DNA from: a virus
Direction: 5' to 3' (one strand)
Length of the DNA: 27,816 nt
IMG/VR virus record: IMGVR_UViG_3300036832_000352
Location: 1 to 27,816 of that record
Under the pieces are notes generated by a model that worked only from the letters and a program-made list of their open reading frames with translations, was not told where the DNA came from and did not search any database. Below, piece by piece: positions 15,700 to 21,971 of this stretch; within the stretch, counting starts at the first letter, position 1; the number at the start of each line of letters is the position of its first letter. Position numbers and translations under genes: made by a program.

Positions 15700-17609
15700 C
15701 GACAGTCGATCTGCCTGGAGGCGACACGATCAACTTCCCCGACAATATGTCGGACGACGAGATCAATGCTGCCACCCAGCAGCACCTCTACCATGAGAGC
15801 TGGCGGGGGCAGATCAACGACACTGCCACGAACGCGGCGACCGGTATCCTCAAGGGCGTCGGCAACGTCGGTGGGCTACCGCACGTCGTGGCCGGCCTTG
15901 GCGACGCCGCCCCAGGGTATGGCGGCCTCGACGTGACCGGGCAGCCAATGACGCCTTACCAAGGGCCACCGCAGATGGGGCCGCCAGGCTTCCTCACCCG
16001 CCACACCTACTCGCCCGAGGAGATCAACAGCGGCATCTTTTCCGCCATCGACGCGATGCGCGCGGCCGTTGGCAACCCGGAGCGCGGGCCATACGTGCCA
16101 CAGACCGCCGCCGGCCGGATCGGGCAGGAGGCGCTTAGTCAGGCTATCCCTTCGCTCGTGGGCGGCGCGGAGACCGCGGTTCCTCGGATGATTGCCGGCA
16201 TGACCAGCGGCGGTGCCGGGCAGGCCGTGTCGGAGGTCGCTCCCAACGCGCCGGGCTGGGTCAGGCCCGCCGTCTCAATGGCAACCGGTCTAGCCACTGG
16301 TCGCCTTGCCGGCCCCAGGGCGACGTCGCCCACAACCGATGCAATGACGCGGCTCGGCATGACGCCGATGCGGCAGGATGTTAATGCTGGGCCTTTGACC
16401 CAGCTGGTTGCTGCGAATGTGACAAAGCTGCCTGGCTCAGGTGGTTACCGCGCCGCTCAGGCTCGCAATCTCGACCAGTGGGGCAATCAGCTCGAGAACA
16501 CAGCCGCCGACCTTGGCGCGTCGACCAATCCGCAGGAAGCCGGTACAGCCCTGCAGGTGGCTTCTGGCAACTGGATGGATCAGTTCAGAGCGAATAGCAG
16601 GCAGGCCTGGAACAATGTCGACATGCTGGTTCCTGGCGCCACTCCAGTGCCGGTCACCAACTACGCCAGAACGCTCAACCAGGTCCGCAGCCAGATGGCC
16701 GGCGCCCCGGCAACGGCGGATGTTTTACAGTCGCCATTGTCGCGAAATCTGCTCGATGCGCTGATCTCGGATGCCCGGATTGGCCGGCCGCTCGATTGGG
16801 ATACCGTGCGGGGCATGCGCACCCGGATCGGCGACATGCTCACCGATACAAATCTGATCGGCGACACAAATTACGGTGAGTTGCGCCGGATTTATGGGGC
16901 ACTGAGCGAAGATCTCAGAGGCGCGGTGCATCCGCTTGGATCGGATGCTGTCGATGCTTATAACGCGGCGAACAACCTGACCCGAGCCGGACATAGCTTT
17001 ATCGATGATACGGTCTCAAAGTACCTCGCTCCCCGCCCAGGAATGATCACTCCAGAGGCGGCCTATACGCGGGCGATGTCTGGTTCTGCGAGTGGTGGCA
17101 CAGGGCTGCAGGCGATCCGCGATGAGATGCCCGGCGCCGCTGACGAGCTAGCGGCAGCGCATTTGCGGCTGATGGGTCTGGCGACGCCGGGTCAGCGTGC
17201 GGCACCCAACATGGGGCCGATGGTCTCGCCGAATACATTCCTGACCAACACGAACAGGCTATCACCGCAGGCGTTTGACGCGCTCTACGGTGCTGACCCT
17301 GGCGTCGCAGGGCGCATCGCCGATTTGCGAACCGTTGGAAGCTCGATGCGGGACACTGCGCGATTTGCCAACACGAGCAACACCGCCCCGGTAGCCTCGT
17401 TACTCAGCGTGCCTAGCCTGGCGATGGGCGCGGCCGGCGGTGCGCTGGCTAAAGGTTATAGCTTGCCTACAGCCCTGCTCGCGGGAGGCGCGATGGGGGC
17501 TACGCCGTTGGCTGCTGGTTACCTGGGTTCCAGGTACTTGCGCTCGGTGCCGCGCACATTCTCTCCCGGCGCTCTGCCCGTCGGCGCGGTTCCCGGCCTG
17601 TTGCAGTAG
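15696..17609 (+). CDS. Large internal virion/ejection-like protein, 637 aa
   Basis: ATG 15696 is chosen because it overlaps the preceding stop (ATGA); an in-frame start at 15663 would lie inside the lysozyme gene. The N-terminus TVDLPGGDTINFPDNMSDDE followed by INAAT is the short F-P-D-x-M-S-D-x-E-I module seen at the start of phage ejection and tail-measure-type proteins. The body is largely helical (RGMRTRIGDMLTD, LRRIYGALSEDLRGAV, DAYNAANNLTRAGHSFID). A hydrophobic small-residue stretch near the C-terminus (PSLAMGAAGGALAKGYSLPT) could contact membrane. It is the last gene of the late block; its 3' end overlaps a convergent membrane-protein gene by 91 nt. Confidence 0.7.
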   Translation: MTTVDLPGGDTINFPDNMSDDEINAATQQHLYHESWRGQINDTATNAATGILKGVGNVGGLPHVVAGLGDAAPGYGGLDVTGQPMTPYQGPPQMGPPGFLTRHTYSPEEINSGIFSAIDAMRAAVGNPERGPYVPQTAAGRIGQEALSQAIPSLVGGAETAVPRMIAGMTSGGAGQAVSEVAPNAPGWVRPAVSMATGLATGRLAGPRATSPTTDAMTRLGMTPMRQDVNAGPLTQLVAANVTKLPGSGGYRAAQARNLDQWGNQLENTAADLGASTNPQEAGTALQVASGNWMDQFRANSRQAWNNVDMLVPGATPVPVTNYARTLNQVRSQMAGAPATADVLQSPLSRNLLDALISDARIGRPLDWDTVRGMRTRIGDMLTDTNLIGDTNYGELRRIYGALSEDLRGAVHPLGSDAVDAYNAANNLTRAGHSFIDDTVSKYLAPRPGMITPEAAYTRAMSGSASGGTGLQAIRDEMPGAADELAAAHLRLMGLATPGQRAAPNMGPMVSPNTFLTNTNRLSPQAFDALYGADPGVAGRIADLRTVGSSMRDTARFANTSNTAPVASLLSVPSLAMGAAGGALAKGYSLPTALLAGGAMGATPLAAGYLGSRYLRSVPRTFSPGALPVGAVPGLLQ

Positions 17610-17755
17610 ACGAAGCCATCGATGATCGAGACCAAGCCGAAGAGGATCGCGGACCCTGCGACAATGCCAATCGCGGCCATGATCCCAAAAGGCTGAGGCA
17701 ACGCTATGGCCGCTCCGATCACCAAGATGATCCAGCAATAGACGAAGAACAGCAT
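17519..17755 (-). CDS. Small two-segment membrane protein, 78 aa (holin candidate)
   Basis: Two hydrophobic segments are clear: residues 1-20 (LFFVYCWIILVIGAAIAL) and 24-48 (GIMAAIGIVAGSAILFGLVSI), then a 30-residue polar, basic tail. Size and topology fit a class II-type holin, but no endolysin gene is adjacent, so lysis is only a suggestion. ATG 17755 has GAGG 7 nt upstream. The last 91 nt overlap the ejection-protein gene tail to tail. A promoter-like TTGACG and an operator palindrome lie 38-66 nt upstream, so expression is probably under repressor control. Confidence 0.65.
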   Translation of the reverse strand: MLFFVYCWIILVIGAAIALPQPFGIMAAIGIVAGSAILFGLVSIIDGFVYCNRPGTAPTGRAPGENVRGTERKYLEPR

Positions 17756-17799
17756 CACCTAGCCTCGCGCGCAAAATTTGGCGCGGTTTAGCGGATATT

Positions 17800-17814
17800 G
17801 TTGCTAGATACAAC
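17800..17814. promoter_or_regulatory. Operator copy 2 (GTTG-N7-CAAC) within a minus-strand promoter
   Basis: GTTGCTAGATACAAC, 45 bp upstream of the membrane-protein ATG. On the minus strand a -35-like TTGACG (17816-17821) lies just before it and an AT-rich AATAT element (about 17794-17799) lies just after it, so the palindrome occupies the spacer. A bound protein there would block RNA polymerase. Confidence 0.6.
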
Positions 17815-17896
17815 ACGTCAAGGCGTAGCCGCCTTCCGCACACCTCACCTCACGGAGAGGCGGCCAGCAGGGGTATAGCGCCACTGTCCAAATATC

Positions 17897-17909
17897 GGTT
17901 GGACCAACC
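17897..17909. promoter_or_regulatory. 13-bp palindrome in small-gene intergenic region
   Basis: GGTTGGACCAACC is a perfect dyad. It overlaps a second one, GTCCAA (17886-17891) and TTGGAC (17899-17904) separated by 7 nt. They could form alternative RNA hairpins or protein sites. Between 17815 and 18168 this is the clearest structure I see besides a doubtful 93-aa reading frame. Confidence 0.35.
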
Positions 17910-17912
17910 CGC

Positions 17913-18194
17913 TCACCCGGCTTTGAGGCGCTCGCGCGTCGTGACTGGGGCCGGACCCGTAGGTGAGGTTCGTGGTGGCGTTGTCCGTAGTCTAGCTGGC
18001 ATCGACGTACAGCGGTCGGAAGCCCCTTTCGGGTGAAGATCCCGCCCCTTGATGGTTGCCCTACGCGCGCATCTCGATGGGCTGATTAAGCCATCCGCCA
18101 CCGGGTCGAATGGCGCCTTTTCACCGGCAGGCTGCGAGCCGTCGCTCTTCGCGAGATACGTGGCGAGATTAAGCCGCCCGATCCTGACTGGCAA
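17913..18194 (-). CDS. Doubtful 93-aa reading frame, TTG start
   Basis: A frame starting at TTG 18194, with GAGG about 6 nt upstream, overlaps the end of the 72-aa gene by 26 nt. The first ~55 codons are mostly G/C-ending and read NLATYLAKSDGSQPAGEKAP then FDPVADGLISP, which looks protein-like. The rest (CTSMPARLRTTPPRTSPTG) loses codon bias and looks non-coding. It may be a degraded gene, a short real gene, or part of a structured non-coding stretch. No family recognised; otherwise I see no gene in 17822-18168. Confidence 0.3.
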   Translation of the reverse strand: MPVRIGRLNLATYLAKSDGSQPAGEKAPFDPVADGLISPSRCARRATIKGRDLHPKGASDRCTSMPARLRTTPPRTSPTGPAPVTTRERLKAG

Positions 18195-18387
18195 TCATGG
18201 CCTCGATTGCGGCGTCGGCTTGTGCGAGCACCCACTCGCGCACCGCGCTGCTGACGTTCTCCCATGGCGGCGTCATGTGCCGGTCAAGCCCGCGCAGGCT
18301 CTCTTCTGGCAGCGACCAGTGTGTCATGTAGATCGCCCGAGCGACGGTTTCACGTTGCGTCATGGACACAGTGTACCACGACGGCAT
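18169..18387 (-). CDS. Small conserved phage protein, 72 aa
   Basis: Contains TQRETVARAIYMTHWSLPEE and PPWENVSSAVREWVLAQADA followed by AIEAM. The pattern of an R-E-x-V-A-R-A helix, then W-E-x-x-S-x-x-V-R-x-W-x-x-x-A-x-A-A-I-E-A-M is common in small uncharacterised proteins of rhizobial phages and prophages. ATG 18387 shares one base with the TGA of the upstream membrane-protein gene (TGATG). ATG 18363 is an in-frame alternative without that coupling or a ribosome site. Last confident gene of the minus-strand small-gene operon. Confidence 0.6.
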   Translation of the reverse strand: MPSWYTVSMTQRETVARAIYMTHWSLPEESLRGLDRHMTPPWENVSSAVREWVLAQADAAIEAMIASQDRAA

Positions 18388-18638
18388 CACCACCACCCCA
18401 GCGCTCGGCTCATCCAGTACAAATTCAGCAGCGCCAGGATCAGCCATACGATGCTGGCGATCCCTTGTGCCCGCGCCATCTTGACCTGCTGCTCGCCCAG
18501 CATCCACTGCGCTTGGGAGAGGCTGGTGAGCATCCCGAGCACCATGTTGTAGTTGGTCGGTGGCAGCGGCGCCCAGGCCGACAGCTCGAGCTCGTCATCC
18601 CAGGGGTTCTTCTGGGGCTTCTTCCAGGGCAACCTCAT
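18387..18638 (-). CDS. Small protein with one C-terminal membrane segment, 83 aa
   Basis: The N-terminus is basic (RLPWKKPQKNPWDDE), then a short helix (NMVLGMLTSLSQAQWMLGE) and one transmembrane segment at about 60-78 (IASIVWLILALLNLYWMSR). ATG 18638 has GAGG 5 nt upstream and lies in a 4-nt overlap with the preceding gene. This could be a spanin-like, holin-like or superinfection-exclusion protein; sequence alone does not decide. It is coupled to the following 72-aa gene through TGATG. Confidence 0.65.
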   Translation of the reverse strand: MRLPWKKPQKNPWDDELELSAWAPLPPTNYNMVLGMLTSLSQAQWMLGEQQVKMARAQGIASIVWLILALLNLYWMSRALGWW

Positions 18639-18738
18639 CGCCTCCTCGTGTTGCTCGCTCGATCAAGGTTTGGAACGGCAGCGGTGGGTCGACCTGCATC
18701 GCCGCGACCGCCTCGCGCACGGTCAGTCCCCGCCGCAT
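18595..18738 (-). CDS. Overlapping 47-aa frame, or frameshifted end of 18850 gene
   Basis: Within the 3' half of the 71-aa gene, the +1 frame starting ATG 18738 (GAGG 9 nt upstream) reads RRGLTVREAVAAMQVDPPLP then FQTLIERATRGG with mostly G/C-ending codons, while the 71-aa frame loses its codon bias at exactly this point. Either this is a short overlapping gene, or the two frames are one protein joined by a single-base change or a programmed +1 frameshift. Its last ~15 codons overlap the membrane-protein gene start, where the bias fades. Confidence 0.4.
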   Translation of the reverse strand: MRRGLTVREAVAAMQVDPPLPFQTLIERATRGGDEVALEEAPEEPLG

Positions 18739-18850
18739 CGAAGACCACCTCGAAATGGCAGCCAGGGTGGGCCGCGTCGTAATCGCGGATCCATTGGTGG
18801 AAGTGCTGCGCCAGCTCGTCGGGGATCTCGCCGGTCACGACCAGCTTCAT
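18635..18850 (-). CDS. 71-aa protein of unknown function, frame disputed after residue ~40
   Basis: Begins KLVVTGEIPDELAQHFHQW and IRDYDAAHPGCHFEVVF with nearly every codon ending G or C, so this part is convincingly coding. From DAAGTDRARGG onward, third-position G/C falls sharply and the sequence turns Arg-rich and unnatural, while the +1 frame becomes protein-like. ATG 18850 has an AGAGA ribosome-like site; longer starts at 18880/18883 lack one. The TGA at 18635 overlaps the next ATG (ATGA). It leads the small minus-strand operon. No family recognised. Confidence 0.5.
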   Translation of the reverse strand: MKLVVTGEIPDELAQHFHQWIRDYDAAHPGCHFEVVFDAAGTDRARGGRGDAGRPTAAVPNLDRASNTRRR

Positions 18851-18961
18851 CACGCTCTCTTGGTTCGTTGCCAGGACCATCATAAGGAGGCCGTTGCCTG
18901 ACAACAAGACGCCGGCTGTAGCGTTGCCGCCGCCGGCGTTGGTGTCTAGATCGTCACGGCG

Positions 18962-19048
18962 ACCTGACCAAACCCCTTGATTTTCCTCACTTCCGGAATT
19001 ACCGCTGCGACTTCCGGAAGTGAGGTTTATCAAAGACTTTGGTCAGGT
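18962..19048. repeat. 37-bp interrupted inverted repeat beside integrase
   Basis: Two 37-nt arms (18962-18998 and 19012-19048) pair at 30 of 37 positions around a 13-nt centre: ACCTGACCAAA/TTTGGTCAGGT, TTGAT/ATCAA and CCTCACTTCCGGAA/TTCCGGAAGTGAGG. The symmetric 4-nt and 3-nt internal gaps match in size. Each arm holds the palindrome TTCCGGAA, giving two copies 21 bp apart. An outer GTCACG (18953) also mirrors CGTGAC (19058). T5 follows on the plus strand. Candidates: attachment-site region, structured RNA, or terminator. Confidence 0.85.
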
Positions 19049-19058
19049 TTTTAGGGTC

Positions 19059-19088
19059 GTGACAGTTTTCTGATCAGGCGACTGTCAC
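19059..19088 (-). terminator. Inverted repeat spanning integrase stop codon
   Basis: GTGACAGT (19059-19066) and ACTGTCAC (19081-19088) are perfect inverse copies separated by 14 nt that include the integrase TGA. It could fold at the end of integrase mRNA or form part of the attachment region. No T-run follows on the minus strand, so intrinsic termination is doubtful. Confidence 0.45.
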
Positions 19089-20234
19089 GCCGCTCCGTAG
19101 CTGCATCACCCGCAGGCGGTTGAACTTCTCGGTATAGAGATCGACCTCGGTCGATTGCTTCCAGCCGTATTTCGCCTTGAGCCACGTCGGGTCCATGCCG
19201 CGCTCGACCGCGTCATCGCAGGCCGCCCGCTTGCGAAAGCTGTGGGCGCCGTAGCCGACAGGGACGCCGGCACGCCATAGCCAGCCACGGAACTGTTCAG
19301 AGAACAGGCGACCATCTGCGTGCGCCCTGGCCGCATTCCCTTCCGGGTCGTCCTCGATCGGGAGCCGCGAGAATGCCTTGCCGAGAGCCTGCCCCCGGCG
19401 CGGTTTGCGCCGGACGATCGGCCCGAGCTCGATGCCGGCGGCCTTGATCTCGGCGATCAGCTCGGGTGTCTGCTCGGTGACGAAGTCGACACCGGTCTTC
19501 AGTCGCTTGCCCTGGAAGAAGCCGTCCTTGATGTCCGACAGGCAGAGCCTGATCACGTCGCAGCAGGCGGCGCCGGTCACGTACAGCATCAGGCCGGCGA
19601 TGCGCTGTGGCGAGGCATAGGGCCAATAGTCGAGGTACTGCTGCAGCAGTTCCGGCGGCAGCGTCTTGAACCCGTCGTCGGCGGTGCGTTGCTTCTTCTG
19701 CCCGAAGGCCTTCACCCCGAAGGTGGGGTCGAAGTCGCGCTTGATCCTGAAGGCCTGCTTGCGCTCCTTGAGCATCACACTGACCGCGCCCAGCCAGGCG
19801 TTCGCGGCCCAATGCCCGTCCTCGGCCTGGCGCTCGGCCAGCTCTCGGCTGAGTAGCTCCGGGGTCAGATCGTAGATCGATGCATCCCCCTGGCCGACGC
19901 GCACCAGCTCGCCCGCGCGGTTGTGGCGACCGTCGACCCAGCCCATCAGGGCGTAGCCGCGGGTCACGCGAGTGCCGTGGCTTATGTTCTCGCGCCAGTA
20001 CACGCTCGCCATATGCTCGGTGACGACCTCACGGATTGTGAGGCCGCCGCCGAGCGATTTTTTTTTGCGCTCGATCGGCTTGTCGGCCGCCTTGGCGGCG
20101 GCGATCGCGTCCTTGTATTCGCGCGTCTTCAGCACCGCGGCGAGCGGGCCGTCCGGCAGCCGCACGCGGGTCTGCTGCTTGAACCGCAGGTAGTTACGAC
20201 CGTCGAAACTTTGCACGTAGTGCTTGGTTGGCAT
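19074..20234 (-). CDS. int: Tyrosine recombinase (phage integrase) with atypical first catalytic arginine
   Basis: The 386-aa protein has the C-terminal signatures of tyrosine recombinases: AHSFRKRA with H331 and R334, KYGWKQSTEVDLYTE with nucleophile Tyr367, and the beta-hairpin Lys region near KTGVDFVT (246). The box that normally reads T-G-x-R is TGAACCDVIRL (220-230): the usual Arg I position is Ala223. The N-terminal ~180 residues would form arm-binding and core-binding domains. ATG 20234 is chosen for GAGGAG 7 nt upstream. Its promoter and an operator lie inside the 3' end of the preceding small gene. Integration and excision are the expected roles. Confidence 0.85.
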   Translation of the reverse strand: MPTKHYVQSFDGRNYLRFKQQTRVRLPDGPLAAVLKTREYKDAIAAAKAADKPIERKKKSLGGGLTIREVVTEHMASVYWRENISHGTRVTRGYALMGWVDGRHNRAGELVRVGQGDASIYDLTPELLSRELAERQAEDGHWAANAWLGAVSVMLKERKQAFRIKRDFDPTFGVKAFGQKKQRTADDGFKTLPPELLQQYLDYWPYASPQRIAGLMLYVTGAACCDVIRLCLSDIKDGFFQGKRLKTGVDFVTEQTPELIAEIKAAGIELGPIVRRKPRRGQALGKAFSRLPIEDDPEGNAARAHADGRLFSEQFRGWLWRAGVPVGYGAHSFRKRAACDDAVERGMDPTWLKAKYGWKQSTEVDLYTEKFNRLRVMQLRSGVTVA

Positions 20235-20409
20235 TGAGGTTCTCCTCGTATCGGTTGCTGGTAGCCGGCTTGTTGCTACCACCAACATATATGACCAGCT
20301 TTCCCTCTCCGTCAACTTCCACGCGTGCGACATTTTCTCCAGCGTTTTTAACGGCTTTGACTAAAGCCGTGACATCACGCTGGCGGAAATTCCTCGGTCG
20401 GTTCGCCAT
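20194..20409 (-). CDS. Small integrase-leader protein, 71 aa
   Basis: Reads MANRPRNFRQRDVTALVKAV, then NAGENVARVEVDGEGKLVIYV, then a polar tail. Small proteins with this layout (F-x-x-x-D-V-x-x-x-x-K-A helix followed by V-E-V-x-x-x-G-K-[IL]-x-[IV]) commonly sit just before integrases in alphaproteobacterial prophages; their function is unknown, and an excisionase-like or regulatory role is only a guess. Codons are much less G/C-biased than in neighbours. It overlaps the previous gene by 35 nt and integrase by 41 nt, so its 3' half also carries the integrase promoter. Confidence 0.6.
   Translation of the reverse strand: MANRPRNFRQRDVTALVKAVKNAGENVARVEVDGEGKLVIYVGGSNKPATSNRYEENLNANQALRAKFRRS
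20272..20315 (-). promoter_or_regulatory. Integrase promoter with operator copy 3
   Basis: On the minus strand TTGACG (20310-20315) and TATATG (20286-20291), 18 bp apart, form a promoter-like pair. Operator GTTGCTACCACCAAC (20272-20286, plus strand) begins at the end of the -10 element, and a half copy GTTGCTGGTAGCC starts 18 bp further downstream (20254). The ATG of integrase is about 50 nt below the -10. Repressor control of integrase is the straightforward reading. Confidence 0.6.
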
Positions 20410-20680
20410 CCAATTGTGCAATGTTTGCAGAGGTTTGCGCCCGCATTTCCGGCGTCGGGTAGGTCACGCCCTTGCCGTGGATCCACTCGAATGAGGTGTA
20501 GCCCCAGCGGTCCTCGATGATGACGCGCCGGGTGGTGCCGATCCTGGCGCCCAGGGTCTCGGTCATGCGCTTCGCCAGCTCGACCGCATGCTGTGCGTCG
20601 AGATCCTCGCCGACGCACTCGTGCCAGTCGTCGGGGAAGAACTGCCAGACCCTGTAAGGCGCACCGCTATCGTCCGTCAT
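20375..20680 (-). CDS. Hypothetical early-operon protein, 101 aa
   Basis: Soluble, mixed alpha/beta protein: YRVWQFFPDDWHECVGEDLD, HAVELAKRMTETLGARIGTT, RRVIIEDRWGYTSFEWIHGK. The strand-turn-strand with W-x-x-T-S-F-E-W suggests a small beta sheet packed on one helix. ATG 20680 is chosen for AGGGGG 5 nt upstream and overlaps the previous gene by 14 nt. No family recognised. Position within the leftward early operon suggests early expression. Confidence 0.6.
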   Translation of the reverse strand: MTDDSGAPYRVWQFFPDDWHECVGEDLDAQHAVELAKRMTETLGARIGTTRRVIIEDRWGYTSFEWIHGKGVTYPTPEMRAQTSANIAQLDGEPTEEFPPA

Positions 20681-21221
20681 CGGTCCCCCTGGGGGCACTG
20701 AGAGCGTCGAGGATCATGTTGCCGGTCCTGGTCTCGACCCGCTGCATGCCGTCACCGCCGACGACATGCCACTCGCCGTCGGTGGCGAGCCTCGGCGGGA
20801 AGACCGCGACCGCCGAGCTGCTGCCGTAGCGCAGCAGCAGCGCCATGCCCTCCTCGGCCTGGCGCTCCGCATACCGCATGAGCCGCCGGTCCTGGAGCGG
20901 ATCGCAGCCAGGCTCGACCCAGACCTGGATCACCGTGACCATGTATTTTTCGCCGGTTTCATTATTCGTTGCCTGCACGGCGTCGGGCACGACGTCGAGC
21001 ACGTAGCCGACCCGGTCGGGCCGCAGCATGTCGGCGGTGCCGTGCCCGTTCAGCCAGCGGCACGACCACACCGCGCAGCTCATCGGGAAGCCGGGGCGAC
21101 GGTAGATCCGGCAGCCCCTGGCGGCGCTCTGGTGCTCGCAGCGGGTGTTCGCCGGCTTCTGCAACTCACGCACCGGTAGCAGCTTGCAGCACAGCGTGCA
21201 GGCGCCGCAGACCCTAGGCAT
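20667..21221 (-). CDS. Cysteine-rich YkgJ/UPF0153-like protein, 184 aa
   Basis: Eight cysteines cluster in the first 54 residues: C5-x2-C8-x2-C11-C12, C28, C37, C49 and C54. The opening CGACTLCCKLLPV and later CRIYRRPGFPMSC resemble the YkgJ/UPF0153 putative metal- or Fe-S-binding domain. The rest of the protein, including MVTVIQVWVEPGCDPLQDRR, lacks known motifs. Members of this type are frequent in rhizobial prophages but their phage role is unknown. It overlaps both neighbours by 8-14 nt in the recombination operon. Confidence 0.7.
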   Translation of the reverse strand: MPRVCGACTLCCKLLPVRELQKPANTRCEHQSAARGCRIYRRPGFPMSCAVWSCRWLNGHGTADMLRPDRVGYVLDVVPDAVQATNNETGEKYMVTVIQVWVEPGCDPLQDRRLMRYAERQAEEGMALLLRYGSSSAVAVFPPRLATDGEWHVVGGDGMQRVETRTGNMILDALSAPRGTDDGR

Positions 21222-21480
21222 GACCGGGCTCGCTTATCGACCGGATCTGGACGCCAGCTTGCTCGGCGAGAAATTGCTCGCAGATGTAGCGGGTGACCGC
21301 GCTGGCGGCGGCCAGTAAATGCGACTGCTCGGCGTCCCCTCTCTCCATGTCCTTCTTGATGGCCGCCGCCAGCTCGGCGGGATCCGGGTGCTGCGGCTGG
21401 TCGTAGTGGTAGCCGATGACCCACAAGGCGATGACACGGTAGAGGTCGATCTCGACGTGGTGCTCAGTGATCTCGCTCAT
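21214..21480 (-). CDS. Hypothetical early-operon protein, 88 aa
   Basis: An acidic, helical protein: HHVEIDLYRVIALWVIGYHY, HPDPAELAAAIKKDMERGDA, LLAAASAVTRYICEQFLAEQ. Hydrophobic positions are spaced as in amphipathic helices rather than a membrane segment. ATG 21480 is in a 4-nt overlap with the preceding gene and its stop overlaps the YkgJ-like start by 8 nt. No family recognised; role possibly accessory to recombination by context. Confidence 0.55.
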   Translation of the reverse strand: MSEITEHHVEIDLYRVIALWVIGYHYDQPQHPDPAELAAAIKKDMERGDAEQSHLLAAASAVTRYICEQFLAEQAGVQIRSISEPGHA

Positions 21481-21971
21481 GCCATCTCTCCCTGGGCCTC
21501 GAGGGTCTCTTTGCTGACCCCGATGAGGCTGGCGACATAGTTGAGAACGTCGTCCATCGATCGGTTGAAGTCGTCGCGTCCCATGGCTTTGTAGCTCTGC
21601 GATCGCGCGGTCCAGACGCGCACCAGGGCGTCGTGGGTGGTGACGATCGCGTAATCGTCCAGGCCGCGCACGAACGCAGCGGTGCGCTCGGCCCGCTCGC
21701 GGGTTTCACAGGCCAGCACCCGCTCCTGCCGCCAGCCGGTCTTGATCAGCGCAAACTTGCGCAGATGCTCCGAGGTCGGGAAATCGTCGGTGGCGATGCT
21801 GCCCCAGGCCTCGTGCAGCGCCGCGAAATAGGCCCGGTGCCTGGCATGCGCGCGGGCGTGGTGCGCCTCGAGCAGGTAGCGCCCGTCGACAATGAACTGC
21901 CGCGCCGCCTCGTCGGGCCGCATCGGCACCATGACGGCACCGTTGTATCGATACCAGAGCGGGTCAGCCAT
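21477..21971 (-). CDS. Conserved alphaproteobacterial phage protein next to YqaJ, 164 aa
   Basis: The pattern V-P-M-R-P-x-x-A-x-R-Q-F (14-25), AYFAALHEAWGS, FPTSEHLRKFALIKTGW and a C-terminal ARSQSYKAMGRDDFNRSMDD helix is one I recognise from proteins that sit beside YqaJ exonuclease and annealing-protein genes in rhizobial prophages. No catalytic motif is obvious. A possible role is modulation of recombination or replication, on context alone. It overlaps the nuclease gene by 8 nt and the next gene by 4 nt, so all are co-transcribed. Confidence 0.65.
   Translation of the reverse strand: MADPLWYRYNGAVMVPMRPDEAARQFIVDGRYLLEAHHARAHARHRAYFAALHEAWGSIATDDFPTSEHLRKFALIKTGWRQERVLACETRERAERTAAFVRGLDDYAIVTTHDALVRVWTARSQSYKAMGRDDFNRSMDDVLNYVASLIGVSKETLEAQGEMA

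Noticed and set aside
17897-17909. GGTTGGACCAACC as a sixth operator copy
   Set aside because: The half-sites GTTGG/CCAAC are only 1 bp apart rather than 5, so the geometry differs from the operator set.
17815-18168. tRNA, tmRNA or other known structured RNA
   Set aside because: I looked for acceptor/T-arm-like and tmRNA-like signatures and found only generic hairpins; no tRNA gene is apparent here or elsewhere in the window.
18553-18901. Two overlapping plus-strand frames with an AAGGAGG motif nearby (about 18880-18895)
   Set aside because: The AAGGAGG is not followed by a usable start codon, and the minus strand carries the coding bias here.
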